From Nocardiopsis_C rhodophaea (lineage in GTDB: Bacteria > Actinomycetota > Actinomycetes > Streptosporangiales > Streptosporangiaceae), in assembly GCF_039530945.1 (NCBI RefSeq), contig NZ_BAAAPC010000019.1, positions 1-64,000 on the forward strand: a stretch of DNA of 64,000 bases, written 5' to 3'. This document shows positions 1-8,193 of the stretch, one piece after another (positions within the stretch are counted from its first letter, which is position 1; the number at the start of each line of letters is the position of its first letter). The notes beneath the pieces were generated by a model. The model was given only the letters and a program-made list of their open reading frames with translations. It searched no databases and was not told the origin of the DNA. The position numbers and the translations under genes were made by a program.

Positions 1-60
1 GATGTGGTCGTCGCAGAACACGTAGAGTGCGGTGAGAAGGGTGTCCAGGTTTCGTGTCAC
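1..60 (-). mobile_element. IS982-like transposase, N-terminal fragment cut by the window edge
   Basis: Reading the minus strand from a GTG at 60 gives V-T-R-N-L-D-T-L-L-T-A-L-Y-V-F-C-D-D-H-I, open to the window edge. The LDTLLTALYV..DDH start is the characteristic N-terminus of IS982/IS4-like DDE transposases common in actinomycetes. Only 20 codons are visible, so integrity cannot be judged. The element end and its terminal inverted repeat should lie between about 60 and 122, upstream of the GTG. Family assignment rests on N-terminal resemblance only. Confidence 0.6.
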
Positions 61-122
61 AACTTAACCATCGGGCACCCTTCGTCATGTCCGCAGCCAG
101 TTCAGACATCGGACTCAGTCAT

Positions 123-899
123 CTAGGTCCCGTCCTGCTCCCCGGCCGCGTACTCCATCTGGGCCAGGTTCCGGTGGGCGTCGCGGATGGTCTCGACGAC
201 CTCGTCCGGGTCGTCGGTGAGGTGCATCAAATCCGGGTCGCCCGGCGAGATCAGTCCTTCCTCCAGCAGGTTCTTGCGGATCCAGTCGCGCAGCCCGCCC
301 CAGAACTCCGTGCCGACCAGCACCACCGGGAACCGGGTCACCTTGCCGGTCTGCACCAGGGTGATCGCCTCGAACAGTTCGTCCAGGGTGCCGAACCCGC
401 CCGGCATCACGACGAACGCCTGCGAGTACTTCACGAACATGGTCTTGCGCACGAAGAAGTACCGGAACGTGACGCCGATGTCGATGTACTCGTTGAGCGC
501 CTGCTCGAACGGCAGCTCGATACCGAGCCCGATCGACGTGCCCCCCGCCTTCTGGGCACCCCTGTTCGCGGCCTCCATCACGCCGGGCCCGCCCCCGGTG
601 ATGACCGTGTAGCCGGCCTCGGCGAGCTTGCCGCCGATCGTCTCTCCGAGTTCGTAGTGCGGGCTGTCCGGCTGGGTCCGCGCCGACCCGAAGACACTAA
701 CCGCCTGGCCGACCTCGGACAGCAGGCCGAACCCCTCCACGAACTCCGACTGGATGCGCATGACCCGCCACGGGTCGGTGTGCACCCATTCGGCCGGACC
801 GCGGCGGTCCAACAGCCGCTGGTCCGTGGTGGTCTCAGGGATAGCGCGGCCGTGGAAGGTCAACGGACCCGCACGGCGGATTTTCTGAGATTCCGTCAT
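123..899 (-). CDS. LOG family protein (TIGR00730, Rossmann fold phosphoribohydrolase)
   Basis: 258 aa. Carries both family signatures: GGGPGVMEA at about residues 102-110 and PGGFGTLDE at 166-174, the phosphate/nucleotide binding and catalytic loop of the LOG (Lonely Guy) family. Characterised members hydrolyse cytokinin riboside 5'-monophosphate or other nucleoside monophosphates at the N-glycosidic bond; some bacterial members are only called nucleotide-binding proteins, so the substrate here is unproven. The long N-terminus (about 60 aa before the Rossmann core) is usual for the actinobacterial type, which often sits next to dapE as it does here. It lies about 95 bp downstream of dapE on the same strand and is probably co-transcribed with it. 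Cytoplasmic. Confidence 0.88.
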   Translation of the reverse strand: MTESQKIRRAGPLTFHGRAIPETTTDQRLLDRRGPAEWVHTDPWRVMRIQSEFVEGFGLLSEVGQAVSVFGSARTQPDSPHYELGETIGGKLAEAGYTVITGGGPGVMEAANRGAQKAGGTSIGLGIELPFEQALNEYIDIGVTFRYFFVRKTMFVKYSQAFVVMPGGFGTLDELFEAITLVQTGKVTRFPVVLVGTEFWGGLRDWIRKNLLEEGLISPGDPDLMHLTDDPDEVVETIRDAHRNLAQMEYAAGEQDGT

Positions 900-993
900 G
901 TGGCAACGCTATCCGGATCTCGGGCACGCGCGCTGAATCCCAGGTCACCTGTTTTCGTCGCGAGGGACAACGCTCAGATCGCGCCCGCGGCGC

Positions 994-2115
994 TCATCCC
1001 TTGTCGACGTCCCCGATCGTGTCCGTGGCCGCGGACGCGGTGGCGTCCGCCCCGGTGAGCCAGCCGACCATCCGCTTCTCCGCGTCGACGATGGCGTCGA
1101 GCTCCACGAACTCGTCCTTGGTGTGGGCAAGCGTGGGTTCGCCGGGTCCGTAGTTGACCGCGGGGATCCCCAGCTCCGACATCCGCGCCACATCGGTCCA
1201 GCCCAGCTTGGCGCGGGCCTGGCCGTCGCCCACCGTCCGGACGAAGGCCGCGGCGGCGGGGTGGTCGAGCCCGGGCCGGGCGGGCGGCGCCACGTCGGTG
1301 ACCCGCACGTCATACCCGGCGAACAGCTCGCGCAGGTGCTGTTCGGCGTCCTGCGCGCTGAGGTCGGGGGCGAACCGGTAGTTGATAGTGACGACGCACT
1401 CGTCGGGGATGACGTTGCCCGCGACGCCGCCGGAGACGAACACGGCGTTGAGGCCCTCGTGGAACCGGAGCCCTTCGACCTCCGGCCGGCGCGGCGCGTA
1501 CTCGCGCAGGATGTCGATGACGCGCCCGGCCTCGTGGATGGCGTTGTGTCCCATCCAGGAGCGGGCGCTGTGCGCGCGCTTGCCCCGGGCGCTCACTTCG
1601 ATGCGCATGGTCCCCTGGCAACCGCCCTCGATGAAGCCGCCGGTCGGCTCCATCAGCACGGCGAAGTCGCCCTCCAGCCACTCGGGGTGCTGGGCGGCGA
1701 GGCGGCGGAGGCCGTTGCGGTCGGCCTCGATCTCCTCGCAGTCGTAGAAGACGTAGGTGACGTCGTGCACCGGTTCGGGCACCGCGGCCGCCAGCTTGAG
1801 CTGGACCGCCACCCCGCTCTTCATGTCGCTGGTCCCGCAGCCGTAGAGCCGCTCGCCCTCAACGTGGGAGGGGACGTTGCCCACGATGGGGACGGTGTCG
1901 ATGTGGCCCGCGATCACGACACGCTGCTCGCGGCCCAGGTCGGTGCGAGCCACGACGGCGTCGCCGTCCCGATACACGGTGAGGTGCGGCAGATCGGTGA
2001 GCGCCTGCTCGATAGCGTCGGCGAGCGCGCGTTCGCCGCCGCTGACCGATTCGACATCGACGATGGTGGCGGTGAGGGTCCGGACGTCCGCGGTGAGATC
2101 CAGCATGTCGGGCAC
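994..2115 (-). CDS. dapE: succinyl-diaminopimelate desuccinylase DapE
   Basis: 373 aa M20-family zinc hydrolase that removes succinate from N-succinyl-L,L-diaminopimelate, giving L,L-DAP for lysine and peptidoglycan. Metal-site motifs are in the right order: GHIDTVP (H71, D73), GCGTSDMKSG (D97, bridging ligand), DCEEIE (E127/E128, general base and metal ligand), and a lid/dimerisation domain beginning near residue 175. Start is GTG at 2115; an ATG three codons inside is an alternative since neither has a strong ribosome site. It follows dapD on the same strand with a strong hairpin between them, so it may have its own promoter. Length is normal for actinobacterial DapE. Confidence 0.93.
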   Translation of the reverse strand: MPDMLDLTADVRTLTATIVDVESVSGGERALADAIEQALTDLPHLTVYRDGDAVVARTDLGREQRVVIAGHIDTVPIVGNVPSHVEGERLYGCGTSDMKSGVAVQLKLAAAVPEPVHDVTYVFYDCEEIEADRNGLRRLAAQHPEWLEGDFAVLMEPTGGFIEGGCQGTMRIEVSARGKRAHSARSWMGHNAIHEAGRVIDILREYAPRRPEVEGLRFHEGLNAVFVSGGVAGNVIPDECVVTINYRFAPDLSAQDAEQHLRELFAGYDVRVTDVAPPARPGLDHPAAAAFVRTVGDGQARAKLGWTDVARMSELGIPAVNYGPGEPTLAHTKDEFVELDAIVDAEKRMVGWLTGADATASAATDTIGDVDKG

Positions 2116-2160
2116 GCTTTCGTGATCGGGGGCCGATGTAGACCGCCGACCACCTGGTGG

Positions 2161-2191
2161 CCCGCCCCCGCCGGGACACGGCGGGGGCGGG
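2161..2191 (-). terminator. GC hairpin downstream of dapD
   Basis: A perfect 12-bp stem (CCCGCCCCCGCC at 2161-2172 with GGCGGGGGCGGG at 2180-2191) and 7-nt loop, about 60 bp past the dapD stop and before dapE. No T-run follows. It would partly separate dapD from dapE transcription. Confidence 0.6.
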
Positions 2192-2251
2192 GCGGCCGAC
2201 GGCGGGATGCACTTCGCGCCTGCTGTGGCAGCGCTGTTCCGTCGGTGTCGG

Positions 2252-3088
2252 CTAGGCGTTGACGCCGTGCTCGCGCAGCATGTCGTTCAGCGCGAGCTTG
2301 TCGTGCTCCTGGCCCTCCTCCAGACGCTTGAGCACGAGCAGGACCGGCATGCCGAAGTCGCCGCCGGGGAAGCTCTTGACCCGGTTGGCGGTGACGCACA
2401 CCGACCAGGCCGGGGCCTCGCCGCGGGGCAGCTCCGCACCGGTCTCGGCGTCGAAGACGCGGGTGGAGGAGGTCAGGATCGTGCCGGCGCCGAGCTTGGC
2501 CCCGCGGCGGACGCGGGCGCCCTCGACGACCATGGTGCGCGAGCCGAGGAAGGCGTCGTCCTCGATGACGACCGGGGCCGCCTGGGGCGGCTCCAGCACG
2601 CCGCCGACGCCGACGCCGCCGGACAGGTGCACGTTCTTGCCGACCTGGGCGCAGGAGCCCACGGTGGCCCAGGTGTCGACCATGGTTCCGGAGCCGACCC
2701 ACGCCCCGATATTGGTGAAGGACGGCATCAGCACGACGCCGGGGGCCAGGTGGGCGCCCCAGCGAGCGATGGCGCCCGGGACGACGCGCACGCCGTCGAA
2801 GCGGGTCTTGAGCGGAATGCGGTCGTGGTGGTAGAAGTCGCCGACCTTGGACTCTTCCATGCCGAGGACCCGGAATCCCAGCAGGATCGAACGCTTGGCA
2901 CGCTCGTCCACGACGACCTCGTCGGTGGCCTCATCGACGAAGGCGACACGTGCCTTGCCAGCGTCGATGTCGTCGATGGCGCCCACGATGATGTCGCGGG
3001 CGTCCTTGTGGTCAGGGGTCAGCTCGGTGCGGCGCTCCCACAGGTCGTCGATCTCCTGGGGCAGCGGACTGATGAACGCGGTGGTCAT
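2252..3088 (-). CDS. dapD: 2,3,4,5-tetrahydropyridine-2,6-dicarboxylate N-succinyltransferase DapD, short E. coli-like type
   Basis: 278 aa from an ATG at 3088 that begins MTTAFISPLPQEID; the upstream open extension (to 3253) has no ribosome site and non-coding character. The enzyme transfers succinyl from succinyl-CoA to tetrahydrodipicolinate. The left-handed beta-helix hexapeptide region is clear, with NIGAWVGSGTMVDTWATVG and the following NVHLSGGVGVGG, nearly identical in pattern to E. coli DapD. Length also matches the E. coli form (274 aa) rather than the longer DapD (about 317-330 aa) of Mycobacterium and Streptomyces, which has a different sequence. It is upstream of dapE on the minus strand and in the same neighbourhood as dapC. 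Confidence 0.93.
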   Translation of the reverse strand: MTTAFISPLPQEIDDLWERRTELTPDHKDARDIIVGAIDDIDAGKARVAFVDEATDEVVVDERAKRSILLGFRVLGMEESKVGDFYHHDRIPLKTRFDGVRVVPGAIARWGAHLAPGVVLMPSFTNIGAWVGSGTMVDTWATVGSCAQVGKNVHLSGGVGVGGVLEPPQAAPVVIEDDAFLGSRTMVVEGARVRRGAKLGAGTILTSSTRVFDAETGAELPRGEAPAWSVCVTANRVKSFPGGDFGMPVLLVLKRLEEGQEHDKLALNDMLREHGVNA

Positions 3089-3399
3089 GGCCCCCGAGCC
3101 TACTGGGTCCGGCCGCCGGAGAACCAACCCGCGACCGGTGTGTGGACACGGCGGGTGACCGAGGAGAAGCGAGAATCCCCTCGCGCGAAGGCCTGCCCAG
3201 GAGGGGGCCGGGCCATCTCGACGCCGCCGCAAGAGGATCACGGGGACGCGCACGCCTTACTATTCGGGGTGTACGCCACTGCCCCGGTCGTGTGTCCCCT
3301 GGCCCTGCGGCACGTTCCCGGGCTTATCGATACCTGTCAGCAGAAGGTCACCCACAGTGTCCCGCCTGTGGAGGCCTCCCTACGCAAAACGGTCTGCCT

Positions 3400-4254
3400 G
3401 TGCCTCGAAAGCAGCGAAGAGTTTCCGCCTTCTTCAAGATCCTGGCAGTGCTAACCGTCACCTGCGGCCTGTTGCTCGCGGTCGGTTACTACGCCATCAC
3501 CTCCCTGAAGCCCCTTGAGGTCGCCGAACCCGAACCGACCGAGAGCTGCACGATCACCGCGAACGGGGACACCCGCGACCTCGACGTGGAGCAGGCCGCC
3601 AACGCCGCCACGGTCAACGGCGTGGCGTTCGCCCTGGACATGCCCGAGGACGCCGTCGTCATCGCCTACGCGACGGTGTGGCAGGAGTCCAAGTTCTTCA
3701 ACATCGACTACGGCGACCGCGACTCGCTGGGCCTGTTCCAGCAGCGCCCCTCGCAGGAGTGGGGCGAACCGGAGCAGATCATGGACCAGGTGTTCGCCAC
3801 GCGGTCGTTCTACGAGGAGCTGAAGGAGGTCCCCGGCTACCAGGAGATGCCCGTGTACGAGGCGGCGCAGGCCGTACAGCGCAGCGCCGACGGATTCGCC
3901 TACGACCAGCACGAGGACCTGTCCCGCGTGATGGCCGCGGCGTTCAACGGCTCCGGGGGGCCGGCGGTGAGCTGCTGGTACGAATCGAAGACGAGTCCCA
4001 AGAGCGACGTCGCGGAGGCGAAGGCGGAGCTGAAGCGGGTGTTCGGCACCGACCCGGACGACCTCCCGGTGACCGACGGACCGCGGACGGGCGAGATCGG
4101 CTGGTCGATGGCGGTGTGGGCGGTGACCCACGCCCGCGACTACGGCCTGGCGTCGGTGACCTTCGGCGACCAGCGCTGGAGGGCGGTAGCCGGCAAGGAG
4201 GGCTGGTCCACGGTCCCCGACGGGGCGGCGCGCGGCACCCTCGTGCTCAAGTAG
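3400..4254 (+). CDS. membrane-anchored lysozyme-like (lytic transglycosylase-type) protein
   Basis: 284 aa from GTG 3400, chosen because VPRKQRR is followed at once by a single hydrophobic segment (about residues 10-34) acting as signal anchor; the open frame extends to 3142 but with no coding character, so the start is uncertain. The exported part has WQESKFFNIDYGDRDSLG followed by LFQQRPSQEWG, the Glu-containing pattern of lysozyme/lytic-transglycosylase-like proteins common in actinomycetes. A second conserved block, SADGFAYDQHEDLSRVMAAA, follows. The C-terminal about 90 residues are not recognised. Probably acts on peptidoglycan outside the membrane; its position between dapD and dapC is suggestive but it is on the opposite strand. 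Activity is inferred only. Confidence 0.75.
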   Translation: MPRKQRRVSAFFKILAVLTVTCGLLLAVGYYAITSLKPLEVAEPEPTESCTITANGDTRDLDVEQAANAATVNGVAFALDMPEDAVVIAYATVWQESKFFNIDYGDRDSLGLFQQRPSQEWGEPEQIMDQVFATRSFYEELKEVPGYQEMPVYEAAQAVQRSADGFAYDQHEDLSRVMAAAFNGSGGPAVSCWYESKTSPKSDVAEAKAELKRVFGTDPDDLPVTDGPRTGEIGWSMAVWAVTHARDYGLASVTFGDQRWRAVAGKEGWSTVPDGAARGTLVLK

Positions 4255-4372
4255 CCGCCCCCTTGCCCGCCCTACTCCGATGATCACGGCACCTCTTCGG
4301 GCACAACAGACAGAATCGAAGACGTCGGCCGTGGTCATCGCGGGGATAAGGAGGGCAGTCTCCTGAGCCTCC

Positions 4373-5491
4373 TCAGCGCGCCAGGGCCTCCAGGCGCTTG
4401 GCCCCCATGGCGACCCGCTCGTCGGTGGCCGTGAACGCGACCCGGATGTGGCGATCCCCGGAGGGCCCGTAGAAGTCGCCGGGGGCCACGAGAATGCCCT
4501 GCTCGGCCAGGGCCGCCACCGAGCCCCATGCGTCGTGGTCGGGATGGGAGGCCCACAGGTACAGCCCCGCCTCGGAGTGGGTGATGGCCCACCCGGCGGA
4601 CTCCAGCGCGGTGCGCAGCCGCGCGCGGCGGGCGCGGTAGCGCTCCTTCTGCTCCCGTGCGTGGGCGTCGTCGTCGAGAGCCGCGCCCATGGCCGCCTGC
4701 ACCGGGGCGGGAACGATCATCCCGGCGTGCTTGCGGACCGCCAGCAGCTCCTCGACCAGGGCGGGGTCGCCGGCGAGGAAGGCCGCGCGGTAGCCGGCCA
4801 GGTTGGAGCGCTTGGACAGGGAATGCACGGCCAGCAGGCCCTCGTGCGAACCGCCGCACACGTCGGGGTGGAGGATCGACACGGGCCGCGTGTCGCCCCA
4901 GCCGAGGTCGAGGTAGCACTCGTCGGACGCGACGATAACGTCCCGCTCGCGCGCCCACTCCACCACCTTGCGCAGGTGGTCGACGCCGAGGACACGGCCG
5001 GTCGGATTGGCCGGGGAGTTGAGCCACACCAGCCGTACGCGGGCCGGGCCGAGGGCGGTGAGGCCGTCGGACGCGACCGGGGCGGCCCCGGCGATCCGGA
5101 TGCCGATGTCGTAGGTGGGGTAGGCCAGCTCGGGGTAGACGACGGTGTCGCCCTGGCCCAGGCCGAGCAGCGTGGGCAGCCAGGCCACCAGCTCCTTGGA
5201 GCCGACCAGCGGCAGGGTGGCTGCGGGGTCCACCGCGACGCCGTGGCGGCGGCTCAGCCAGTCGGCGATGGAGGCGCGCAGCGCCGCCGTGCCGTGGGTC
5301 GCCGGGTAGCCCGGCGCGTCGGCGGCGTTGGCCAGGGCCGCCCGTACCTTCTCCGGGACCGGGTCGACCGGCGTCCCCACCGAGAAATCGACGATCCCGT
5401 CCGGGTGCGCGGCGGCGGTCTCCTTGTAGGCGGTCAGCCGGTCCCACGGGAAGGTCGGCAGCCGGTTGGCCACGCGTCGTCGATCGGCCAT
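4373..5491 (-). CDS. dapC: succinyldiaminopimelate aminotransferase DapC
   Basis: 372 aa fold-type I PLP aminotransferase, converting N-succinyl-2-amino-6-ketopimelate to N-succinyl-DAP. Visible: the PLP-phosphate site VGSKELVAW, the N-S-P-A-N-P-T-G motif near 158-165, SDECYLDLGW (D190 contacts the PLP nitrogen) and the Schiff-base lysine in SLSKRSNLAGYR (K227). The ATG at 5491 is set by an upstream AAAAGGGGAC ribosome site; the open frame continues upstream without support. The fdxA-dapC order on one strand is a conserved actinobacterial arrangement. With dapD and dapE nearby it completes three steps of the succinylase branch. Confidence 0.92.
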   Translation of the reverse strand: MADRRRVANRLPTFPWDRLTAYKETAAAHPDGIVDFSVGTPVDPVPEKVRAALANAADAPGYPATHGTAALRASIADWLSRRHGVAVDPAATLPLVGSKELVAWLPTLLGLGQGDTVVYPELAYPTYDIGIRIAGAAPVASDGLTALGPARVRLVWLNSPANPTGRVLGVDHLRKVVEWARERDVIVASDECYLDLGWGDTRPVSILHPDVCGGSHEGLLAVHSLSKRSNLAGYRAAFLAGDPALVEELLAVRKHAGMIVPAPVQAAMGAALDDDAHAREQKERYRARRARLRTALESAGWAITHSEAGLYLWASHPDHDAWGSVAALAEQGILVAPGDFYGPSGDRHIRVAFTATDERVAMGAKRLEALAR

Positions 5492-5700
5492 GTCGTTAAG
5501 GTCCCCTTTTCTGTTTCTGTCTCGCGACCCGTGTCGGGCGGGCCGCGGCGCGTCCGCCGCCGGTTCGCATCGCCGCCGAACGCATCGGAACCGCCGCCCC
5601 ATCCGCCTGCGCGCGGATGGCACGACGGTCCCCACCGTCCGTGCCCGCTCCGGCTGCGTCGCCCTCCCCCCTGGAGCGGGGCGCCACGGTTGTCATCCGC

Positions 5701-5757
5701 CCGCGGAGTGCCCCGGGACGTCCGGGCTCGCCCTCGTGGCGTGCCCGCACTCCGCGG
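5701..5757 (-). terminator. long nested hairpin between fdxA and dapC
   Basis: CCGCGGAGTGC at 5701-5711 pairs perfectly with GCACTCCGCGG at 5747-5757; inside the loop lies a second stem, CCCGG/CCGGG at 5712-5726. It is about 50 bp beyond the fdxA stop and 210 bp before dapC, so it may end the fdxA transcript or structure the dapC leader. The rest of the 5492-5805 gap holds no gene. Confidence 0.45.
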
Positions 5758-5805
5758 CGGCCGGGCCCGCGCCGCTCGTCCGCGGTTCGAGGATGTCCCG
5801 CGGCC

Positions 5806-6126
5806 CTACTCCGCCTGCGGGGGCAGCTCGGCCACCACGGGGTGGTCCTTGTCGATCTGGCCCACCTTGGAGGCGCCCCCGGGGGACCCGAGCTCGTCGA
5901 AGAACTCCACGTTGGCCTTGTAGAAACTGCCCCACTGGTCCGGGAGGTCGTCTTCGTAGTAAATGGCCTCTACAGGGCACACCGGCTCGCAGGCGCCGCA
6001 GTCGACGCACTCGTCCGGGTGGATGTAGAGCATGCGCTTGCCCTCGTAGATGCAGTCGACGGGGCATTCTTCGATGCACGCCTTGTCGAGCACATCGACG
6101 CAGGGCTGCGCGATGACGTAGGTCAC
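5806..6126 (-). CDS. fdxA: ferredoxin FdxA, 7Fe-8S type
   Basis: 106 aa. Cysteines at 9, 17, 21, 25, 40, 43, 46 and 50 fit the seven-iron ferredoxin pattern: PCVDVLDKACIEECPVDC for the 3Fe-4S side and CVDCGACEPVCPVEAI for the 4Fe-4S side. The C-terminal extension after residue 60 is normal for this actinobacterial class. A soluble low-potential electron carrier, often serving cytochromes P450 and other oxidoreductases; its partner here is unknown. ATG at 6126 has an AAGACCGAGGAGGAG-like purine-rich region upstream. It precedes dapC on the same strand. Confidence 0.95.
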   Translation of the reverse strand: MTYVIAQPCVDVLDKACIEECPVDCIYEGKRMLYIHPDECVDCGACEPVCPVEAIYYEDDLPDQWGSFYKANVEFFDELGSPGGASKVGQIDKDHPVVAELPPQAE

Positions 6127-6300
6127 GTCTTACTCCTCCTCGGTCTTCGCCACGTTGACCGCGTATCAGGTGCCGTCGCTGTCGTAGCCTGGGCGGTGCC
6201 GGGACTCCGGCACGCGGATCCGCCCGGCGTCCGGCACACGATTCGCAGTTTCCAGTATGGCGCTCGTCGCGCTTTCGTGCGCACTTGGGGGGTCGATCAC

Positions 6301-6573
6301 GTGGGTTTCGTCTCGCGGTTCACGACCGAGGTGACACCCGACGACCTCGGCCGCCGTGCCACTCTGCGGATCCAGCTGCCCGACGGCCGCTTCCGGGATA
6401 TCGTCGGTGTGCTGGAAGCCTGGCAGAACGGGGTGATCATGGTCCGCCGACGCGACGGTAGTGTGATCGAGGTCATAGCCGACGATGTCGTTGGGAGCAG
6501 GATCATCCCGCAGCAGCCGCCCCGGCGCCGGGGTCGGGCCGACACCGATGTGCCCGATGGCACCGGTGGATGA
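6301..6573 (+). CDS. orphan small protein resembling the N-terminal domain of an actinobacterial GNAT-type acetyltransferase
   Basis: 90 aa from GTG 6301, with a GGGGGG ribosome site 9 nt upstream. The sequence FTTEVTPDDLGRRATLRIQL, then IVGVLEAWQNGVIMVRRRDG and a basic tail, looks like the small beta-barrel (SH3-like) domain that begins GNAT proteins usually coded beside fdxA in actinomycetes. No acetyltransferase domain follows: the stop at 6571 is followed by non-coding DNA and then an unrelated gene. So this is either a free-standing version of the domain or a remnant of a larger gene. Divergent from fdxA (about 175 bp apart). Function unknown. Confidence 0.6.
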   Translation: MGFVSRFTTEVTPDDLGRRATLRIQLPDGRFRDIVGVLEAWQNGVIMVRRRDGSVIEVIADDVVGSRIIPQQPPRRRGRADTDVPDGTGG

Positions 6574-6712
6574 CCGACACGCCGCGAGGTGGCGGGGGTC
6601 CCCCCACAGAGATGTACGTCGGAGAGCAATAGGGACACGGGAATCGAGAGGGACGGCCGACCGCACAGGCCAGGGCGGCCACCTGTGATGGGGAAGGTGG
6701 TGCACACGCGCC

Positions 6713-8047
6713 ATGCAGGAGACGGTCGCTTCCGCCCTCGCCCAGTTGGCACGCCTCGATGCTCGCGCGGCTCAGGTGGCGGGGAGCGCCCTGGCCACGG
6801 TCACCGCGGGGCAGAAGCTGGAGACGCTCACCCAGCGGGCGGTGCAGGAGTTCTGCTGGTTCGCCCTCCCCGTGCGGTTCTGCTCGGAGGCGACCGAGCG
6901 CGTCTTCGTCTCCCAGTCGCTGGGTGAGCTGTTCTCCCTTCTCGGCCTGGACCGCTACGCGGAAATCTGCACGTCGAAGACGACCCGCGACATCCTGGAC
7001 GCCTACAGCGTCAGCCGCGACAGCGGGCTGTCGGCCTACCGGCGCGCAATGCGCGGCTCCGGTGTGCAGCCGCCCGACCTTCCCGAGCTGACCTGGGGGA
7101 CGACCCTGGGCAGCGCCGAGATCGAGGCCTATGAGGCCACCTCCGCCGCCCTGGAACTGGCCATTTCCCTGCGTGAGATCCGGCCGGGGACCCGCGGCTG
7201 GCGGTCGTCGCAGGAGCAGTTCGCCCGCACGTTCCTGGCCCAGCCCGACGACCAGGGGCGCAGCCGCCTCGACCGGATCCGGGAGGAGCGGGTCCGCAAC
7301 TGGCTGAGCGCGCCGTCCCAGCCGCACCGGCAGCGCTTCTGGCCACTCCTCGGCCAGCTCATCAACGGCGCGGAGCCGCCGTACGACGCCGCCCGCGCCC
7401 TGGCGCCGCTCCAGCGGCTGCTCGACTACGCCGACGACGGCATCAGCATGACCCAGATCGGCTACATCTCCCCGACCGTGGTCCGCGAGCTGTGCTCCGA
7501 GTTCGGCTGGTCCACCTCCCCCTCGCCGCCGCGCAGCGAGACCGACGTCATGCAGCTGCTCGCGCTGAACAAGCTGCTGCGCCGCATGCGCGCCGTCCGG
7601 CGGTCGGGCCGGCGGCTGGTGCTCACCCGCCGGGGCCGCCGACTGCACGACGATGTCGCCGCCCTGTGGCGGGCCGCCGCCGAGGCCGTCCTCGACACCG
7701 ACGGGCTCGGCCAGGCCACGACCGAGACCCTGTTCGGCCTGCTGCTGGCCCGGTCGCCGCGCTCCACCGGCAGCCACGCCCGCGCCGACGACCTCGACCT
7801 CGCCGAGGAGATCCGCGAGACGCTGCTGGAGTCCGGCTGGGGCGGGGAGAACCCCGCCCGGGTCCCCGAGACCCACGAGGTGCACTCCATCATGATCACG
7901 GTCACCTGGCTGCTGGAGACCCTGGGCTTCGTCACGGGCCGCGACCCCGACGCCGAGCCCGGAAACCGCAGGTTGACCGCCCCCGGTCGGGCGTTCGCGC
8001 TGACCGCGATGCACCTGTCGGCGACCGTTCCCTACGCGACAGTGTGA
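6713..8047 (+). CDS. conserved actinobacterial protein of unknown function
   Basis: 444 aa, mostly helical, no signal peptide or membrane segment. I do not recognise a named domain. The region around residues 240-310 (LLDYADDGISMTQIGYIS, then LLALNKLLRRMRAVRRSGRR and LVLTRRGRR) has the look of a winged helix-turn-helix: a helix pair, a basic recognition stretch and a beta hairpin ending in LTRRGR, as in several actinobacterial regulators. A second similar element may lie near the C-terminus (LLETLGFVTG followed by LTAPGRAF). ATG 6713 has AAGGTGG about 9 nt upstream. It stands alone between the small 6301 gene and the protease at 8194. DNA binding is a guess. Confidence 0.75.
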   Translation: MQETVASALAQLARLDARAAQVAGSALATVTAGQKLETLTQRAVQEFCWFALPVRFCSEATERVFVSQSLGELFSLLGLDRYAEICTSKTTRDILDAYSVSRDSGLSAYRRAMRGSGVQPPDLPELTWGTTLGSAEIEAYEATSAALELAISLREIRPGTRGWRSSQEQFARTFLAQPDDQGRSRLDRIREERVRNWLSAPSQPHRQRFWPLLGQLINGAEPPYDAARALAPLQRLLDYADDGISMTQIGYISPTVVRELCSEFGWSTSPSPPRSETDVMQLLALNKLLRRMRAVRRSGRRLVLTRRGRRLHDDVAALWRAAAEAVLDTDGLGQATTETLFGLLLARSPRSTGSHARADDLDLAEEIRETLLESGWGGENPARVPETHEVHSIMITVTWLLETLGFVTGRDPDAEPGNRRLTAPGRAFALTAMHLSATVPYATV

Positions 8048-8193
8048 GCGCGCCCGGCACGGGCCGGGGGGCGGAGGCCGCGCCCCGGTGCCGGAGTGCC
8101 GCCGCGCCCCCATAGCCTGGAAGACGGGTCCGGGCCGTTCCCCCACGCCTGAATCCGCCGTCCAGCACACTTTTTTCGACCAGTGGGAGCAGC

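Noticed and set aside
54..1058. Long plus-strand open frame over the LOG gene
   Set aside because: Shadow of the minus-strand LOG gene: Arg/Pro/His-rich, no ribosome site.
3142..3399. N-terminal extension of the lysozyme-like protein
   Set aside because: Low-quality sequence before the membrane anchor; no ribosome site and no hydrophobic signal of its own.
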